DNA from: CAZQRP01 sp964596125
GTDB lineage: Bacteria > Chloroflexota > Dehalococcoidia > GIF9 > UBA5629
Assembly (NCBI GenBank): GCA_964596125.1
Contig: CAZQRP010000004.1
Location: 124,001 to 188,000, forward strand
Length of the DNA stretch: 64,000 bases
Direction of reading: 5' to 3'
Shown here one piece after another: positions 8,757-18,671 of this stretch. Under the pieces are notes generated by a model. That model was given only the letters and a program-made list of their open reading frames with translations, ran no database searches and was not told the origin of the DNA. The first letter of the stretch is position 1. Each line of letters starts with the position of its first letter. Both the position numbers and the translations under genes were made by a program.

Positions 8757-9551
8757 ATGAAAATCAAGGCTAATGGCATTTCTATGAACTACGATATAAA
8801 GGGAAAAGGGGAAAACCTTGTCCTAATCCACGGCGCTGGTGATAACTGTAATATGTGGTATCATCAGATTCCCTTTTTTTCTCAAAGGTACCGTGTCATT
8901 ACTTACGATATTAGAGGATTTGGCAAGAGTGAGAGCCCCGAAGGAAAAGAATATAGGTCATTATTTACTATAGACCTGTACGAATTGATGAAAGTAATAG
9001 GAGTACAAGAAGCCTATTTTCTTGGTTATTCATTGGGTGGTCGTATAGCCATTGAATTAGCAATTAATCATCCGAAAATGGTCAGGGCTCTCATGCTTGT
9101 CAATACTAATTTAGGCTTAACATCTCCCTCTCCTGAAACTGTAGAGCGGCGGAGGATGATTCTAGATTTACTTGACAAGGGAGATGCTGAAAAAGTAACC
9201 GAAATAATGACTACTTATTCCTTTTCGCCAGACTTTAAATCCAGAAATCCAGCTGAATTTAAAAAGTACATGAAGGTTAAATTGCAGAATGATATTTATG
9301 GATTTGCCAGATTAACACGATCACTAGGTACACCCGCGTCTCCTATTGAATTCAATAAAATTAAGTGCCCGGTGCTGATAGTTGTCGGGAAGTACGACCT
9401 TCTAATAGGGCAAGAGCATACCAAGCAAGCACAAGAAGCGATCTCTGGATCAAAGTTAGTAACTCTACCAACAGGTCATGCTGCTATGATTGAAATGCCA
9501 GATCTGTTTAACTCGACTATATTGGAATTCCTGTCTTCAGTAAAAGACTAA
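8757..9551 (+). CDS. Alpha/beta hydrolase
   Basis: A 264-residue cytoplasmic alpha/beta-fold hydrolase. The oxyanion-side motif is LIHGAGDNCNMW, the nucleophile elbow is GYSLGG with the serine near residue 97, and the catalytic histidine lies in PTGHAAMIEMP near the end. A strong AAGGAGG precedes the ATG. Family members include esterases, lactonases and C-C bond hydrolases of aromatic meta-cleavage pathways, such as the MhpC and PcaD types. It is followed after about 75 bases by an aldehyde oxidoreductase in the same direction, suggesting it releases an acid or aldehyde for that enzyme. The substrate cannot be read from sequence. Confidence 0.88.
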   Translation: MKIKANGISMNYDIKGKGENLVLIHGAGDNCNMWYHQIPFFSQRYRVITYDIRGFGKSESPEGKEYRSLFTIDLYELMKVIGVQEAYFLGYSLGGRIAIELAINHPKMVRALMLVNTNLGLTSPSPETVERRRMILDLLDKGDAEKVTEIMTTYSFSPDFKSRNPAEFKKYMKVKLQNDIYGFARLTRSLGTPASPIEFNKIKCPVLIVVGKYDLLIGQEHTKQAQEAISGSKLVTLPTGHAAMIEMPDLFNSTILEFLSSVKD

Positions 9552-9627
9552 TAACATAGGAATGCAAAATAGACTTTTACCAAGATCAAATCGGATAAGG
9601 CATAAACGGGGAGAAATAAATAATAAA

Positions 9628-11547
9628 ATGGCAGGACAATCCGGATATGCTGGAAAAATTTTAAGGGTAGACCTCTCCTCAGGGAGTATAACTGATGCGC
9701 CAACAATGGATTATGCCAATAGGTTTCTTGGCGGGAGAGGTATTGCAGCTAGTATCTATTGGAAGGAGGTCTTACCAAATATCAAGCCCTTTGATGCGGA
9801 AAATCGACTGATACTTATTTCGGGACCTCTGGCAGGATTTACCAGATTGGCCGGATCGAGACTGCAGATTTGCGGGAAATCTCCCGCCACTTTTCCCGAA
9901 ACATATTGCTACTCCAGTTTGGGGGGGATATGGGGATCCGAGCTTAAGTTCTCAGGTCATGACGGGCTCGTAATTCAAGGCAAGTCAGACAGACCTGTCT
10001 ATCTTCTTATACAGGATGGAATAATTGAAATAAAAGATGCTTCAGCCCTGTGGGGAAGAAGTTCTGTAGATACGAGAGATATGCTCAAGAGAGAACTTGG
10101 GAACTCTGCAAGGGTTCTAGCCATCGGTCAGGCTGGCGAGAATATGGTTAGTTTCGCTACCGCACTTGCTGATGAAGACTCCAGTGCTTCGAGTGGCTTC
10201 GGAGCTATTATGGGCGCTAAAAGATTAAAGGCTATCGTGCTAATGGGCAGCCGCAAAGTAGTGGCAGCCAATCCGGAAAGGCTCAGGAAATTAACGGAAT
10301 ACCTCAGCAAATTCACCAGGGATACAAGTAAAACTCCTCCTACAATATTCAAGCCTCCGACCAAAAGACATGCCTGCTACGGGTGCATAGGTGGTTGCCT
10401 AAGGCAAATATTCGAAGCTAGTAATGGTGATAAAGGGAAATTCATGTGCCAGTCCAGTGCTTTCTACAGGCAACCAGCATTGGAATATTACGGAGAACCC
10501 ACGGAAGTCCCATTTTATGCAAACCGGCTTTGTGATAAGTATGGACTTGATACCATGGTTATTGGACCAATGATTTTATGGTTATCTAGATGTGGACAAG
10601 AAGGTATATTAACAGACAAGAGGACAAATATTCCCATATCCAAATTTGGAAGTCTTGAATTTATCGAAAGTGTAGTAAAAATGATTTCGCTGAAGAAGGA
10701 TTTTGGGAACATCCTCGCTTTAGGAATTAACAAGGCTGCAGATGTAGTTGGTGGCGGGTCAAAGGAGTTGATTGGTGACCTCGTTTATCCCAGGACCGGG
10801 CAAACTTATATGTATGATCCTCGAATGTATATTACTGCCGGACTATTCTATGCAACTGAACCACGACAGCCTATTCAGCACCTGCATGAAATAGCCATGC
10901 TTATGCTTCATTGGATTGAATGGTACAGAGGTACTGAAGACGCCTATGTATCCACCGATTTAATCCGAGCTATCGCAAACAGGTTCTGGGGCAGTGAAAC
11001 TGCTGCAGATTTCTCGACCTATGATGGAAAAGCACTTGCAGCTAAGAAAATTCAAGACCGCGAATATGCAAAAGAATGCCTGATTCTTTGCGACTACGCT
11101 TGGCCATTTACACATATAAAACACTCTTTGGATCATATAGGTGATCCCACGATTGAAAGTGAAATTCTTTCAGCGGTAATTGGCAAAGAAGTTGATGAAG
11201 GCGAGCTGTATGAGATAGGTGAGAGGGCTTTCAACCTCCAGCGAGCCATACTTGCCAGGGAAGGCCATCGGGGCAGGGAAGCAGACAGTCTTCCAGAGTT
11301 CAGCTACACCATACCATTACAGTTCCAGACCCACAATCCTGAATGTCTCTTACCGGGGGAAGGTAGCAATGTAATAAGCCGAAAAGGAGCAGTAGTTGAA
11401 AGAGAAGAATTTGAAAAAATGAAAGACGAATATTATCTCCTCAGAGGTTGGGATGTCCTAAATGGCCTACAGACAATGACAAAGCTTCAACAACTTGGGC
11501 TTCAGGATGTAGCTGATGAATTGGGAAAAAGTGGGCTCGTAGTATAG
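9628..11547 (+). CDS. Aldehyde:ferredoxin oxidoreductase (tungsten, AOR family)
   Basis: A tungstopterin enzyme that interconverts aldehydes and carboxylic acids using ferredoxin. The N-terminal domain (GKILRVDLSSGSI, then RFLGGRGIAASIYW) is typical. The cluster motif CYGCIGGC gives C-x2-C-x3-C, and the fourth cysteine is probably in CLILCDYAW. GLDTMVIGPMI matches the conserved GLDTIS region. I chose the ATG at 9628 because the family starts close to this point; the frame opens 22 codons earlier at 9562. It forms a unit with the upstream hydrolase. In anaerobes these enzymes often remove aldehydes or reduce aromatic acids; direction and substrate are inferred only. Confidence 0.92.
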   Translation: MAGQSGYAGKILRVDLSSGSITDAPTMDYANRFLGGRGIAASIYWKEVLPNIKPFDAENRLILISGPLAGFTRLAGSRLQICGKSPATFPETYCYSSLGGIWGSELKFSGHDGLVIQGKSDRPVYLLIQDGIIEIKDASALWGRSSVDTRDMLKRELGNSARVLAIGQAGENMVSFATALADEDSSASSGFGAIMGAKRLKAIVLMGSRKVVAANPERLRKLTEYLSKFTRDTSKTPPTIFKPPTKRHACYGCIGGCLRQIFEASNGDKGKFMCQSSAFYRQPALEYYGEPTEVPFYANRLCDKYGLDTMVIGPMILWLSRCGQEGILTDKRTNIPISKFGSLEFIESVVKMISLKKDFGNILALGINKAADVVGGGSKELIGDLVYPRTGQTYMYDPRMYITAGLFYATEPRQPIQHLHEIAMLMLHWIEWYRGTEDAYVSTDLIRAIANRFWGSETAADFSTYDGKALAAKKIQDREYAKECLILCDYAWPFTHIKHSLDHIGDPTIESEILSAVIGKEVDEGELYEIGERAFNLQRAILAREGHRGREADSLPEFSYTIPLQFQTHNPECLLPGEGSNVISRKGAVVEREEFEKMKDEYYLLRGWDVLNGLQTMTKLQQLGLQDVADELGKSGLVV

Positions 11548-11624
11548 GGCTTTATAAGATCATGTCAGCTAATGTTAGCATTCAACTGGCGGCACCTGGC
11601 AAATAGCTTACTATAGCCTTGTTA

Positions 11625-13544
11625 TCACAAATTTAACCGTGCTTTCCGCTGATAAAGTAACAGTAAAATCACAATGCCTATCCCGACCACATCTGTTTGC
11701 CAACCAGGTATAAATAATGAAATTCCAGCAGCCAAAAATAGGACTCGCTGCCACCATTTGCAATCCGTCAGGAAATAGCCCTCAACACCAATGGCTAGAA
11801 AAAAGGCCCCCAATATGCTCGTAATAATAGCAATTACTATGTTAACAGGTGACCCTATCAGCAATAGTGCAGGTTTAAATATCAACACAAATGGTATCAG
11901 GTAACACACGATACCCAGCTTCATAGCCTGGAAGGCTGTCCTCCACATATTTGAGCCCGCTATTGAAGCAGCTACATACACAGCGGGGCAGAGTGGTGGA
12001 GTGAAAAACATAGATACGCCCATGTAGAATATAAACATGTGGGCGGCTAACATAGGTACACCCAGATCCACCATTGCCGGAGCTACCAGTATAGCCATAA
12101 GTATATAGGTAATGAGGATGGCAATTCCCATACCCATAATATAGATTGCTACTCCTGCCATGATAGCCAGAAGCCATAATCTACCGGCTGCTATATCCGT
12201 AAGCAATACAGAAAGGTTCAATCCCAGACCGGTCAGTGAAACCGATCCCATGATAATACCCACCAGAGCACAGATTGGAGCAATCATGATAATAGCCCGG
12301 CTCCCACCAGCGAGGGCGTTCAAAATACTCTTTGGCCCCATACGGGTCTCTTTTCTGAACCAGCTTATCACTACAACCAATATCATGGCGTACATTATTG
12401 ACTCTAATGCGTCATACTCGAACACCATCAATAATACAGCTAGCAGGATGAGCGGTAACATAAATTGCCAACCATTTTTTAACGTCTTACTCAGTGATGG
12501 GATTCTATCTGAAGGCAGGCCAGCCAGTTTTAACTTAGCTGCTTCAAAGTCGAGCTGAAAATACAAGCAGATATAGTAGAGGACAGCCGGAAATATAGCA
12601 GCAATACAGATAGCACCATATGGAATACGAAGCATGTCAGACATAACGAATGCGGTTGCCGCCATAACTGGAGGTGTTAAAACACCTCCCGAAGAGGCAA
12701 CGGTCTCCACTGCAGCGGCAAAATGATTCTTATAGCCCAGGTTTTTCATTAGCGGGATGGTAATGGCCCCGGTTACTCCCACATTGGCTGCAGGGCTTCC
12801 AGAAATTGTGCCAAAGAGAGCGCTACTTATTATCGCTACCTTAGCAGGCCCTCCTCGCAGGCGACCGGCTATCGCTAGAGCAAGATCGATAAAGAATCTG
12901 CTGCCTCCAGCCTGGTTGAGGAAAAAGCCAAAAGTAACGAAGAGTAGAATTACGGTACCGGCGAGCTCTGTAGCGAAGCCAAAGATCCCTGTATCATAAA
13001 GATACATATATGCCGCTAATTGCGGCATATCTAAAGGAACAGAGCCCAGCAGCCCGGGAAGTAAATACGCAAACTTAGCATGGAGGAAAAAAATTACCGC
13101 AAGGATTAAGACAGGCATTCCTACAGTGCGCCTAACAGCTTCAAATATGACGACAAGAAGAATGATGAATAATCCTATTTCAGTAGGTGTGGCCCATGAT
13201 TTCCACACCATGATTATATCTGCATAGTTAACAGATATATATATAACGGGAGGTAGGGTAGCAAGGCAGAGGACAGCATCATACCATGGCAATTTATCCC
13301 TGGGAGCATTCTTCGTTGCCGGAACAAGTAAAAATACTAGAATTGAGACCAGAGCTAAGAATATAGCGGAAAATACTTGTGGATAAAATATTGCACGGAA
13401 CCATAGTTCAACTATCTTGACTACAAATAAGAGCGAATACAGGGGCAAGGCCACACCGATTGTCTTCACCAGTATGGCCATTGCTCCTCTATATTGTCTG
13501 TACTGGACCTCTACTTGGGTATCTTTGTCAGCAATATGCTTCAA
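11625..13544 (-). CDS. TRAP transporter permease, fused 4TM/12TM type
   Basis: A 639-residue membrane protein with many hydrophobic segments. It fuses the small (DctQ-like) and large (DctM-like) TRAP permease subunits, as is usual for TAXI-type systems. Conserved DctM-type segments include FGTISGSPAANVGVTG and SSGGVLTPPVMAA. The frame starts with TTG; an internal ATG about 23 codons later, with GAGGAG upstream, is an alternative. The partner solute receptor is the next gene upstream on the same strand (14776-13679). The system takes up an organic acid using a sodium or proton gradient. It sits inside the catabolic block, so an aromatic or related acid is the inferred cargo. Confidence 0.9.
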   Translation of the reverse strand: MKHIADKDTQVEVQYRQYRGAMAILVKTIGVALPLYSLLFVVKIVELWFRAIFYPQVFSAIFLALVSILVFLLVPATKNAPRDKLPWYDAVLCLATLPPVIYISVNYADIIMVWKSWATPTEIGLFIILLVVIFEAVRRTVGMPVLILAVIFFLHAKFAYLLPGLLGSVPLDMPQLAAYMYLYDTGIFGFATELAGTVILLFVTFGFFLNQAGGSRFFIDLALAIAGRLRGGPAKVAIISSALFGTISGSPAANVGVTGAITIPLMKNLGYKNHFAAAVETVASSGGVLTPPVMAATAFVMSDMLRIPYGAICIAAIFPAVLYYICLYFQLDFEAAKLKLAGLPSDRIPSLSKTLKNGWQFMLPLILLAVLLMVFEYDALESIMYAMILVVVISWFRKETRMGPKSILNALAGGSRAIIMIAPICALVGIIMGSVSLTGLGLNLSVLLTDIAAGRLWLLAIMAGVAIYIMGMGIAILITYILMAILVAPAMVDLGVPMLAAHMFIFYMGVSMFFTPPLCPAVYVAASIAGSNMWRTAFQAMKLGIVCYLIPFVLIFKPALLLIGSPVNIVIAIITSILGAFFLAIGVEGYFLTDCKWWQRVLFLAAGISLFIPGWQTDVVGIGIVILLLLYQRKARLNL

Positions 13545-13678
13545 TTAAGTTCAATCAATGAGATTCATCTCAGATTTCAATCAACGAACTATTGCACAAT
13601 AACCAAAGCCGACTTTCCATTTCAGCATCTATTCAATATAAACGAATTTTAAAAACTAACCACTTATACTCGATTCAT

Positions 13679-14776
13679 CTAGGGCTTTGCTAATTTCTCA
13701 ATTTTCGCTATAAGTTCTTTTTGTTTGGCTTCAAGATTCTCGCTCCACAGGCCCTGTTCTTTCAAGTATTTAATTGCCCCAGGATGAAATGGTAAGAATA
13801 CCTCCCTTGGTATGGCCCAGTCCTTACCCCACTCCTTGAACTCTGTACTTACCGTTTCTAACTCTTTGGCATGTTCTATTATAACCTTGACTACTTCGTA
13901 AGCTATTTCATCAGATAGATCGTCACGGCAAATCAGAATATTCTGGCCAGCATAGCTTGGTGTATCCTGATGTACACCAGAGAGATAATTGGGTGCTGTG
14001 ATAGGATAGAGTGCTTCAGGTACCTCTCTTATCTGTTTTACCTTGTCTGGGGTAAGTGGGATAACTACAGCACCAGCCTTAGCATCTAGTTCCGCCATTT
14101 TAGCACCACCCAAGGACGTACCGACGGCTTCAACTTTCTTGGCAATTAAAGCCACTGTAGCGGCAGTTGTAGTAGGGAAAGGTATATCTTGAACATCCTT
14201 TTCTGGATCGAGACCATAGGCTTTCAGCAAATCCTTATTGAATACTGTGTTTGTCGGTTGAACTTGAACTGTCGCACACACTTTACGACCTTTTAGTTGC
14301 TCCATTGTCTTTATGCCTGTACCTTCGTGAGTAAGCCAGCCAAAGTAGAGATAGTTGCCTCCAATAAGCGTGCGAAGCTCAGGATAGGGCGCACCTGGTA
14401 CCTCTGGATGGGTTGGCGAAGGCAAATTGTACACATTATGGTAAATGCTAAAAGAGGCTCCCGTGGCCAGTTGAACGTCTCCCTTGCGGAACATGTCATA
14501 CCTGGCATCAGCGCGAGGGAAAGGCTGCACTATAGTTTTGAGATCGGTATACTGGTTAATCAGCTGGCTAAGACCCACCTGCGTTGCATAGACGCTGGTA
14601 CCTGGCCTCAGGGAGAAGAAAACCAACCTTTCTGGTGCTTTGGGTGCAGGTGGTGGAGCAGGTGCTGGCGTTGGAGTAGGGGTTGGTGTCGGCGCTGGTG
14701 CTGGTTTAGGAGCACAGCTCAGAGCCAAGCTTATAACCATTACCACTATCACAATGGCAAATAGTATTCTTTTCAT
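13679..14776 (-). CDS. TAXI-family TRAP transporter solute receptor (lipoprotein)
   Basis: A 365-residue periplasm-facing lipoprotein. The signal peptide ends at a lipobox (LALSC), then a Thr/Pro/Ala-rich spacer of about 25 residues leads to the binding domain. The TAXI hallmarks are visible: LRPGTSVYATQVGLSQL near the start and LKGRKVCATVQ in the middle. GGAGGG precedes the ATG. It feeds the fused permease encoded 134 bases downstream. A lipid anchor is unusual for the solute receptors of Gram-negative systems but suits a monoderm cell such as Dehalococcoidia. The ligand is not known. Confidence 0.9.
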   Translation of the reverse strand: MKRILFAIVIVVMVISLALSCAPKPAPAPTPTPTPTPAPAPPPAPKAPERLVFFSLRPGTSVYATQVGLSQLINQYTDLKTIVQPFPRADARYDMFRKGDVQLATGASFSIYHNVYNLPSPTHPEVPGAPYPELRTLIGGNYLYFGWLTHEGTGIKTMEQLKGRKVCATVQVQPTNTVFNKDLLKAYGLDPEKDVQDIPFPTTTAATVALIAKKVEAVGTSLGGAKMAELDAKAGAVVIPLTPDKVKQIREVPEALYPITAPNYLSGVHQDTPSYAGQNILICRDDLSDEIAYEVVKVIIEHAKELETVSTEFKEWGKDWAIPREVFLPFHPGAIKYLKEQGLWSENLEAKQKELIAKIEKLAKP

Positions 14777-15069
14777 TTGTCCCTCCTCTGTACATAGATA
14801 TGATTTCTAATGGCTAATGTATAACATTATGATATCTACTTTTGCTTTTGGTTCACATTTTTCCATCTCCTTATTATTCCTCTTTCTTTTCTGACGGTAT
14901 TACTGCAGCAATCTATCGATAGCATTTATATCCATAATCAGCATTAATATTCGCCCTGTGAAACCAGACCGCAAATAACGGTCTCTCAATACCACTATAT
15001 CTGAAATTCGTGAGCTATAATATCTCATGAATGTGACTGTGTCAAATAACCTCAGTATGCTCCCTTATT

Positions 15070-16074
15070 TTAATCGCCCAATTCCCTAAGAGCCTGGTCA
15101 AGAAACTTTGGTTCAAGCCAAGTTTCAATATTGAAGTCGTTTTTTATTAATCCATGCCGCCTCATAAACTCTTTATCTTCTCCCAATGCATTTATATTTT
15201 CTTCTGTAAACTCTGGAACCAGATGCATATGGAAATCCGATGAAAAGCCTTTAATTATCGCTTCTTCCGTCACACCAGCACTCTGTGCCATTACTTCGAT
15301 TGCCTCACTCCGATGCGCTCGAGCCCACCTGCCAGCTTTAATTTGTACCATTAAGAACTGTTTCACTATATCAGGATACCTTTCCAGAATCTCGTCAGGT
15401 ACAGTAGTTACACTTACACACAGGAAGCCAGGGTGCTGTCTGGTGTCAAATAGCATTCTGATTTTTCCTTCAATTAGCAGTTCACCTGCTTGATGAAAAC
15501 TGGTATAAATAGCATCGACTTCCTTAGAAAAAAGAGCTTTACAAGACGGATGATATTTGGCGCTAAATTTCGCCTGAGCATCATGACAGGTTGGTGGAAG
15601 GTCATCACTACGCAATTTTATATCTACGTACTCCACACCATCATTCAAACCGCCAGTTTCAAACATTTTCAGAGTTGTGAGATAGGGTTCAGTAGGTATA
15701 AAATCTGCACCTCTGGGCATACCTTTCACCACAGCCAGCCTTTTGCCTTTCAGTTCTCTCATAGATTTAATGGATGAATCAGCTAGTACTGCTACCCCAT
15801 GACAGTTATGATCTATCTCTATGCCTATAATTTTGAAGCGGGCACCGAGCGCTCTGGCAGCAATAGGTTGGGCTACCCCGCCATGTCTAAATAACCTTGG
15901 GTAGTCACCGGAGAGGACGTCCGGGCCAGCAGAGTGGTCTATCCAATTGAACTGAATATTCTGCTCTGAAAATTGCTCTGATAGAAAATTTTTACTTTCA
16001 ACCAATGATAGACATCCGGGTAAAGGACAAGCGTTCCATAGAAATTGCTCCCGTTGATTATTTGGCTGTATCAA
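15070..16074 (-). CDS. DszB-like (sulfinate desulfinase-like) NMT1/SsuA-fold protein
   Basis: A 334-residue protein with no signal peptide and the fold of ABC sulfonate/THI5-type receptors. From memory of the sequence, it resembles DszB, the 2'-hydroxybiphenyl-2-sulfinate desulfinase, over its length: NACPLPGC here against SNCPVPNA, AGRWARAHRS against AGLWARDHSD, and GFSSDFHMHLVPEF against GFGADFQQRLVPRL. The active-site cysteine (Cys16 here, Cys27 in DszB) and a downstream Arg before GG (Arg63) are kept; the DszB His60 position is less clear. Absence of a signal peptide argues against a transport receptor. It could cleave an aryl C-S or C-C bond. It starts at TTG after GGGGTTAAG and is a single gene upstream of the TAXI receptor. 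Confidence 0.65.
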   Translation of the reverse strand: MIQPNNQREQFLWNACPLPGCLSLVESKNFLSEQFSEQNIQFNWIDHSAGPDVLSGDYPRLFRHGGVAQPIAARALGARFKIIGIEIDHNCHGVAVLADSSIKSMRELKGKRLAVVKGMPRGADFIPTEPYLTTLKMFETGGLNDGVEYVDIKLRSDDLPPTCHDAQAKFSAKYHPSCKALFSKEVDAIYTSFHQAGELLIEGKIRMLFDTRQHPGFLCVSVTTVPDEILERYPDIVKQFLMVQIKAGRWARAHRSEAIEVMAQSAGVTEEAIIKGFSSDFHMHLVPEFTEENINALGEDKEFMRRHGLIKNDFNIETWLEPKFLDQALRELGD

Positions 16075-16441
16075 CTTAACCCCCTTATTTATATATCATC
16101 ATTAATTTTTTTATTATACAGGTTTAACTGTCAGAATATCATTTAAATTGTTAAGAATAACATACATACGATTCTAGCCATAGTCCTGACTATCTTTCAA
16201 TTTTCGATATTTCCAAGCATACACCATATTATTTATAATGTGATTACAGCTTTTTGAAAATAGTCCGAAACGAAGCTAAAATCAAAATTTATCAACCTCG
16301 ATTTAAACAAGAAGGTAGAACCAGATAACGATAAATTTATTGACAGCAATGGTACAATACAAAGATATCTTCAGTCCCACGTTAGCTCAACGCCAATAAT
16401 CGGCAATAGTCAACTAAAGTAACAACAGGAGGTAAAGAATA
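16075..16441. other. AT-rich divergent promoter region
   Basis: A 367-base AT-rich spacer between the DszB-like gene (minus) and the M24-fold gene (plus). A TTGACA lies about 100 bases before the M24 gene start, but the matching -10 (AGATAT) is poor. No coding or RNA feature is supported. Confidence 0.5.
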
Positions 16442-17614
16442 ATGGTAGAGCAATTTACATTACCATTAGAAGAGAGAGATAGGCGTTGGAAGAACGTTCG
16501 TGAAGCAATGAGGAATCGAGGCCTTGAAGCTTTGGTTGTTTGGGGAAACCTCACTTTCATGGGCAATCACAGCGAAAATATAAGGTACCTATCAAATATT
16601 GTAGCTGCCGGCTACCTGGTGTTTCCATTTAAAGGAGACCCAACTCTTATTAGTTACATAGGAAAGTCGGGAGGGGTCTGGGTGACCGATTGGCGAACTG
16701 GGCATCCGAGGTATTCCAAAGTAATATCCGAACGGCTCAGGGAACTGAATCTAGAAAATGCCAGAATAGGGATAGCCAGTATATCGGGGTATCAAGGTGA
16801 GATGGGATTTCCTTATACTGCCTACATGTCACTCACCAGCGAATTACCCAGAGCCCGTTTTGAAGATGCTAGCGGCCTCATTGAGGGAGTAAGAAGGATC
16901 AAAAGCGATGTTGAGATTAAGTGTTTTGAACTTGGTTGTGAAGTAGGAAATAAGGTACTCCAGGCTGTGAAGGATACTGCTAAAGCTGGTGTAAAGGACT
17001 ATGAAGTAAGGGCTGTGATAAAAGATACCATATTTCGTAACGGTTGCGACCCTGATAGTATGGTTCATTATGCTTCAGGAAAGGAAATCGCTGCTGCACA
17101 ACAACAAGGCTACTTACAGCCAGCGGGCTCAAAGATACTACAGCAAGGTGACGTCATACTTACCGAGTTTGACGCCAGTTATTTTGGATATATGGCACAG
17201 TATAATCAAACCTTTTCGATAGGACAACCAGATAAAGAATGGAGCAAGGTTTTCAATGTGGCCGCCGAGTCGTTCAACAATGGCTTGAAGATTTTGAAAC
17301 CAGGTATTACTGCGGGAGAATTAGACGAAGCTTTACTGGCTCCTATAAGAAAATCTCCATATACATATAAAGACTGTGCCTACCATGGAGTTGGCCTGTC
17401 TGTGGAAGAACCAATGGGCTCCTTCCCGGCCCAGCCTGCATATGAGTTCAATAGTTCGCTGGTAATACAAGCGGGCATGGTAATCGAGCTCGAACCCCGT
17501 CTTTTCACGCAGGATAGAAAGAAGGGCGTAGCCCTTGGGTCCACTGTACTGGTAACTGAGACAGGTTGTAGATTGCTCGATAAGAAATGGAAACCCGAAT
17601 TTATGGTAGCGTGA
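16442..17614 (+). CDS. M24-family protein (creatinase/prolidase fold) lacking metal ligands
   Basis: A 390-residue two-domain protein: an N-terminal creatinase-type domain to about residue 150 and a C-terminal pita-bread domain. AGGAGG precedes the ATG. Comparison with the M24 ligand pattern shows clear losses. The first Asp is Glu (TEFDASYFGY), the second is Gln (YMAQYNQTF), the histidine is kept (YHGVGLSVEE), the first late Glu is kept (IELEPRLF), and the last is Gly (GVALGSTVLVT). With three of five ligands changed, metallopeptidase activity is unlikely. Creatinase is a metal-independent precedent for this fold, so a C-N hydrolase or another pocket chemistry is possible. Its setting is the catabolic block. 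Confidence 0.8.
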   Translation: MVEQFTLPLEERDRRWKNVREAMRNRGLEALVVWGNLTFMGNHSENIRYLSNIVAAGYLVFPFKGDPTLISYIGKSGGVWVTDWRTGHPRYSKVISERLRELNLENARIGIASISGYQGEMGFPYTAYMSLTSELPRARFEDASGLIEGVRRIKSDVEIKCFELGCEVGNKVLQAVKDTAKAGVKDYEVRAVIKDTIFRNGCDPDSMVHYASGKEIAAAQQQGYLQPAGSKILQQGDVILTEFDASYFGYMAQYNQTFSIGQPDKEWSKVFNVAAESFNNGLKILKPGITAGELDEALLAPIRKSPYTYKDCAYHGVGLSVEEPMGSFPAQPAYEFNSSLVIQAGMVIELEPRLFTQDRKKGVALGSTVLVTETGCRLLDKKWKPEFMVA

Positions 17615-17882
17615 CACCTCACCGGGATTTGTGATGAATGATCACTTTTGTAACGCACGGGGCATCTAACAGTTAAGAAGAGAAATAAAGTTTGATTGTG
17701 TTAAAATTAGATGGATACTTACAATTTAATAAGTCAATTTGCTTCGTTTTGATTTCCCGTCAGCCAATTCATCTATTGTTCTGATGGTACAAGCTTAAAC
17801 TTAGTGAAGACGACTGAAAAGCGCTGTGCCCCACACTAAAGGGTAAGTTCTTTAATATTATTAGCATCTAGAAGGGAGATAC

Positions 17883-18671
17883 ATGCTCAATATTTTTGTA
17901 TGTATCAAACAGGTACCCGACCCCGAGGCGCCAGCCTCAGCGTATGCTATCGACAGTGAAGCTAAACGGGTGAATTTGAGAGGTGTACCTCCTGTGTTGA
18001 ATCCTTTTGACGAGAATGCACTTGAGGCGGCACTCCGCATCAAAGACATTCACGAGAGCAAGGTAAGTGTGATAAGTCTGAGGCAAAGTCTGGCAAAGCC
18101 AGTAATGAGGAAAGTCCTGGCTGCCGGCGCAGATGAGCTAGTCCTTCTGGAAGATAGTGTTTTCGAGGATTTAGATAGTTATACGACAGCTTCTATACTG
18201 GCTACTGCCATTATGAAAATGGGACCATACGACATCATCTTCACAGGAAGGCAGGCAGCAGATTCGGATGCTGGTGTCGTAGGCTCTGGTATTGCGGAGA
18301 TTTTAGGTATTCCGAGCATCACTATTGCTCGCAAGGTGGAACTTAACGGCGGAAAGGTAAGAGTAGAGCGGCTACTATCAGACGGCTATGAAATAATTGA
18401 AGCAGCACTGCCTGCTCTGATTACTGTCAGCAACGAGCTAGGGGAACTGCGCTCTATAGGTATGAAAGAGCTAATCGCCGCCCAGAAGACGCCAATCACG
18501 ACTCTGACAGCCCAAGAACTCGGTGGGGAATCTTACCTGAACAGGCAAACTCAATTGCTTAAGTTATTTGTCCCTAAGAGGGAAGGGCGATGTGAGATCA
18601 TTACCGGTGAAACAGTAGAACAAGCCGGAGCGAATTTGGCCCTCAAACTCAGGGATGCTAATATAATTTAG
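17883..18671 (+). CDS. Electron transfer flavoprotein beta subunit, without alpha partner
   Basis: A 262-residue EtfB: FVCIKQVPDPEAP at the start, PFDENALEAALRIKD, and the AMP/FAD-binding loop GRQAADSDAGVVG near residue 120. AAGGGAGAT precedes the ATG. EtfB normally works as a dimer with EtfA, which carries the FAD that meets the dehydrogenase. Here no etfA follows; the next gene is a flavoprotein of another family. It could pair with an EtfA encoded elsewhere, or the local partner may have been lost. A short coding-like stretch at about 18719-18785 downstream may be a trace of deleted sequence. Likely role: carrying electrons from an acyl-CoA dehydrogenase-like enzyme. Confidence 0.9.
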   Translation: MLNIFVCIKQVPDPEAPASAYAIDSEAKRVNLRGVPPVLNPFDENALEAALRIKDIHESKVSVISLRQSLAKPVMRKVLAAGADELVLLEDSVFEDLDSYTTASILATAIMKMGPYDIIFTGRQAADSDAGVVGSGIAEILGIPSITIARKVELNGGKVRVERLLSDGYEIIEAALPALITVSNELGELRSIGMKELIAAQKTPITTLTAQELGGESYLNRQTQLLKLFVPKREGRCEIITGETVEQAGANLALKLRDANII

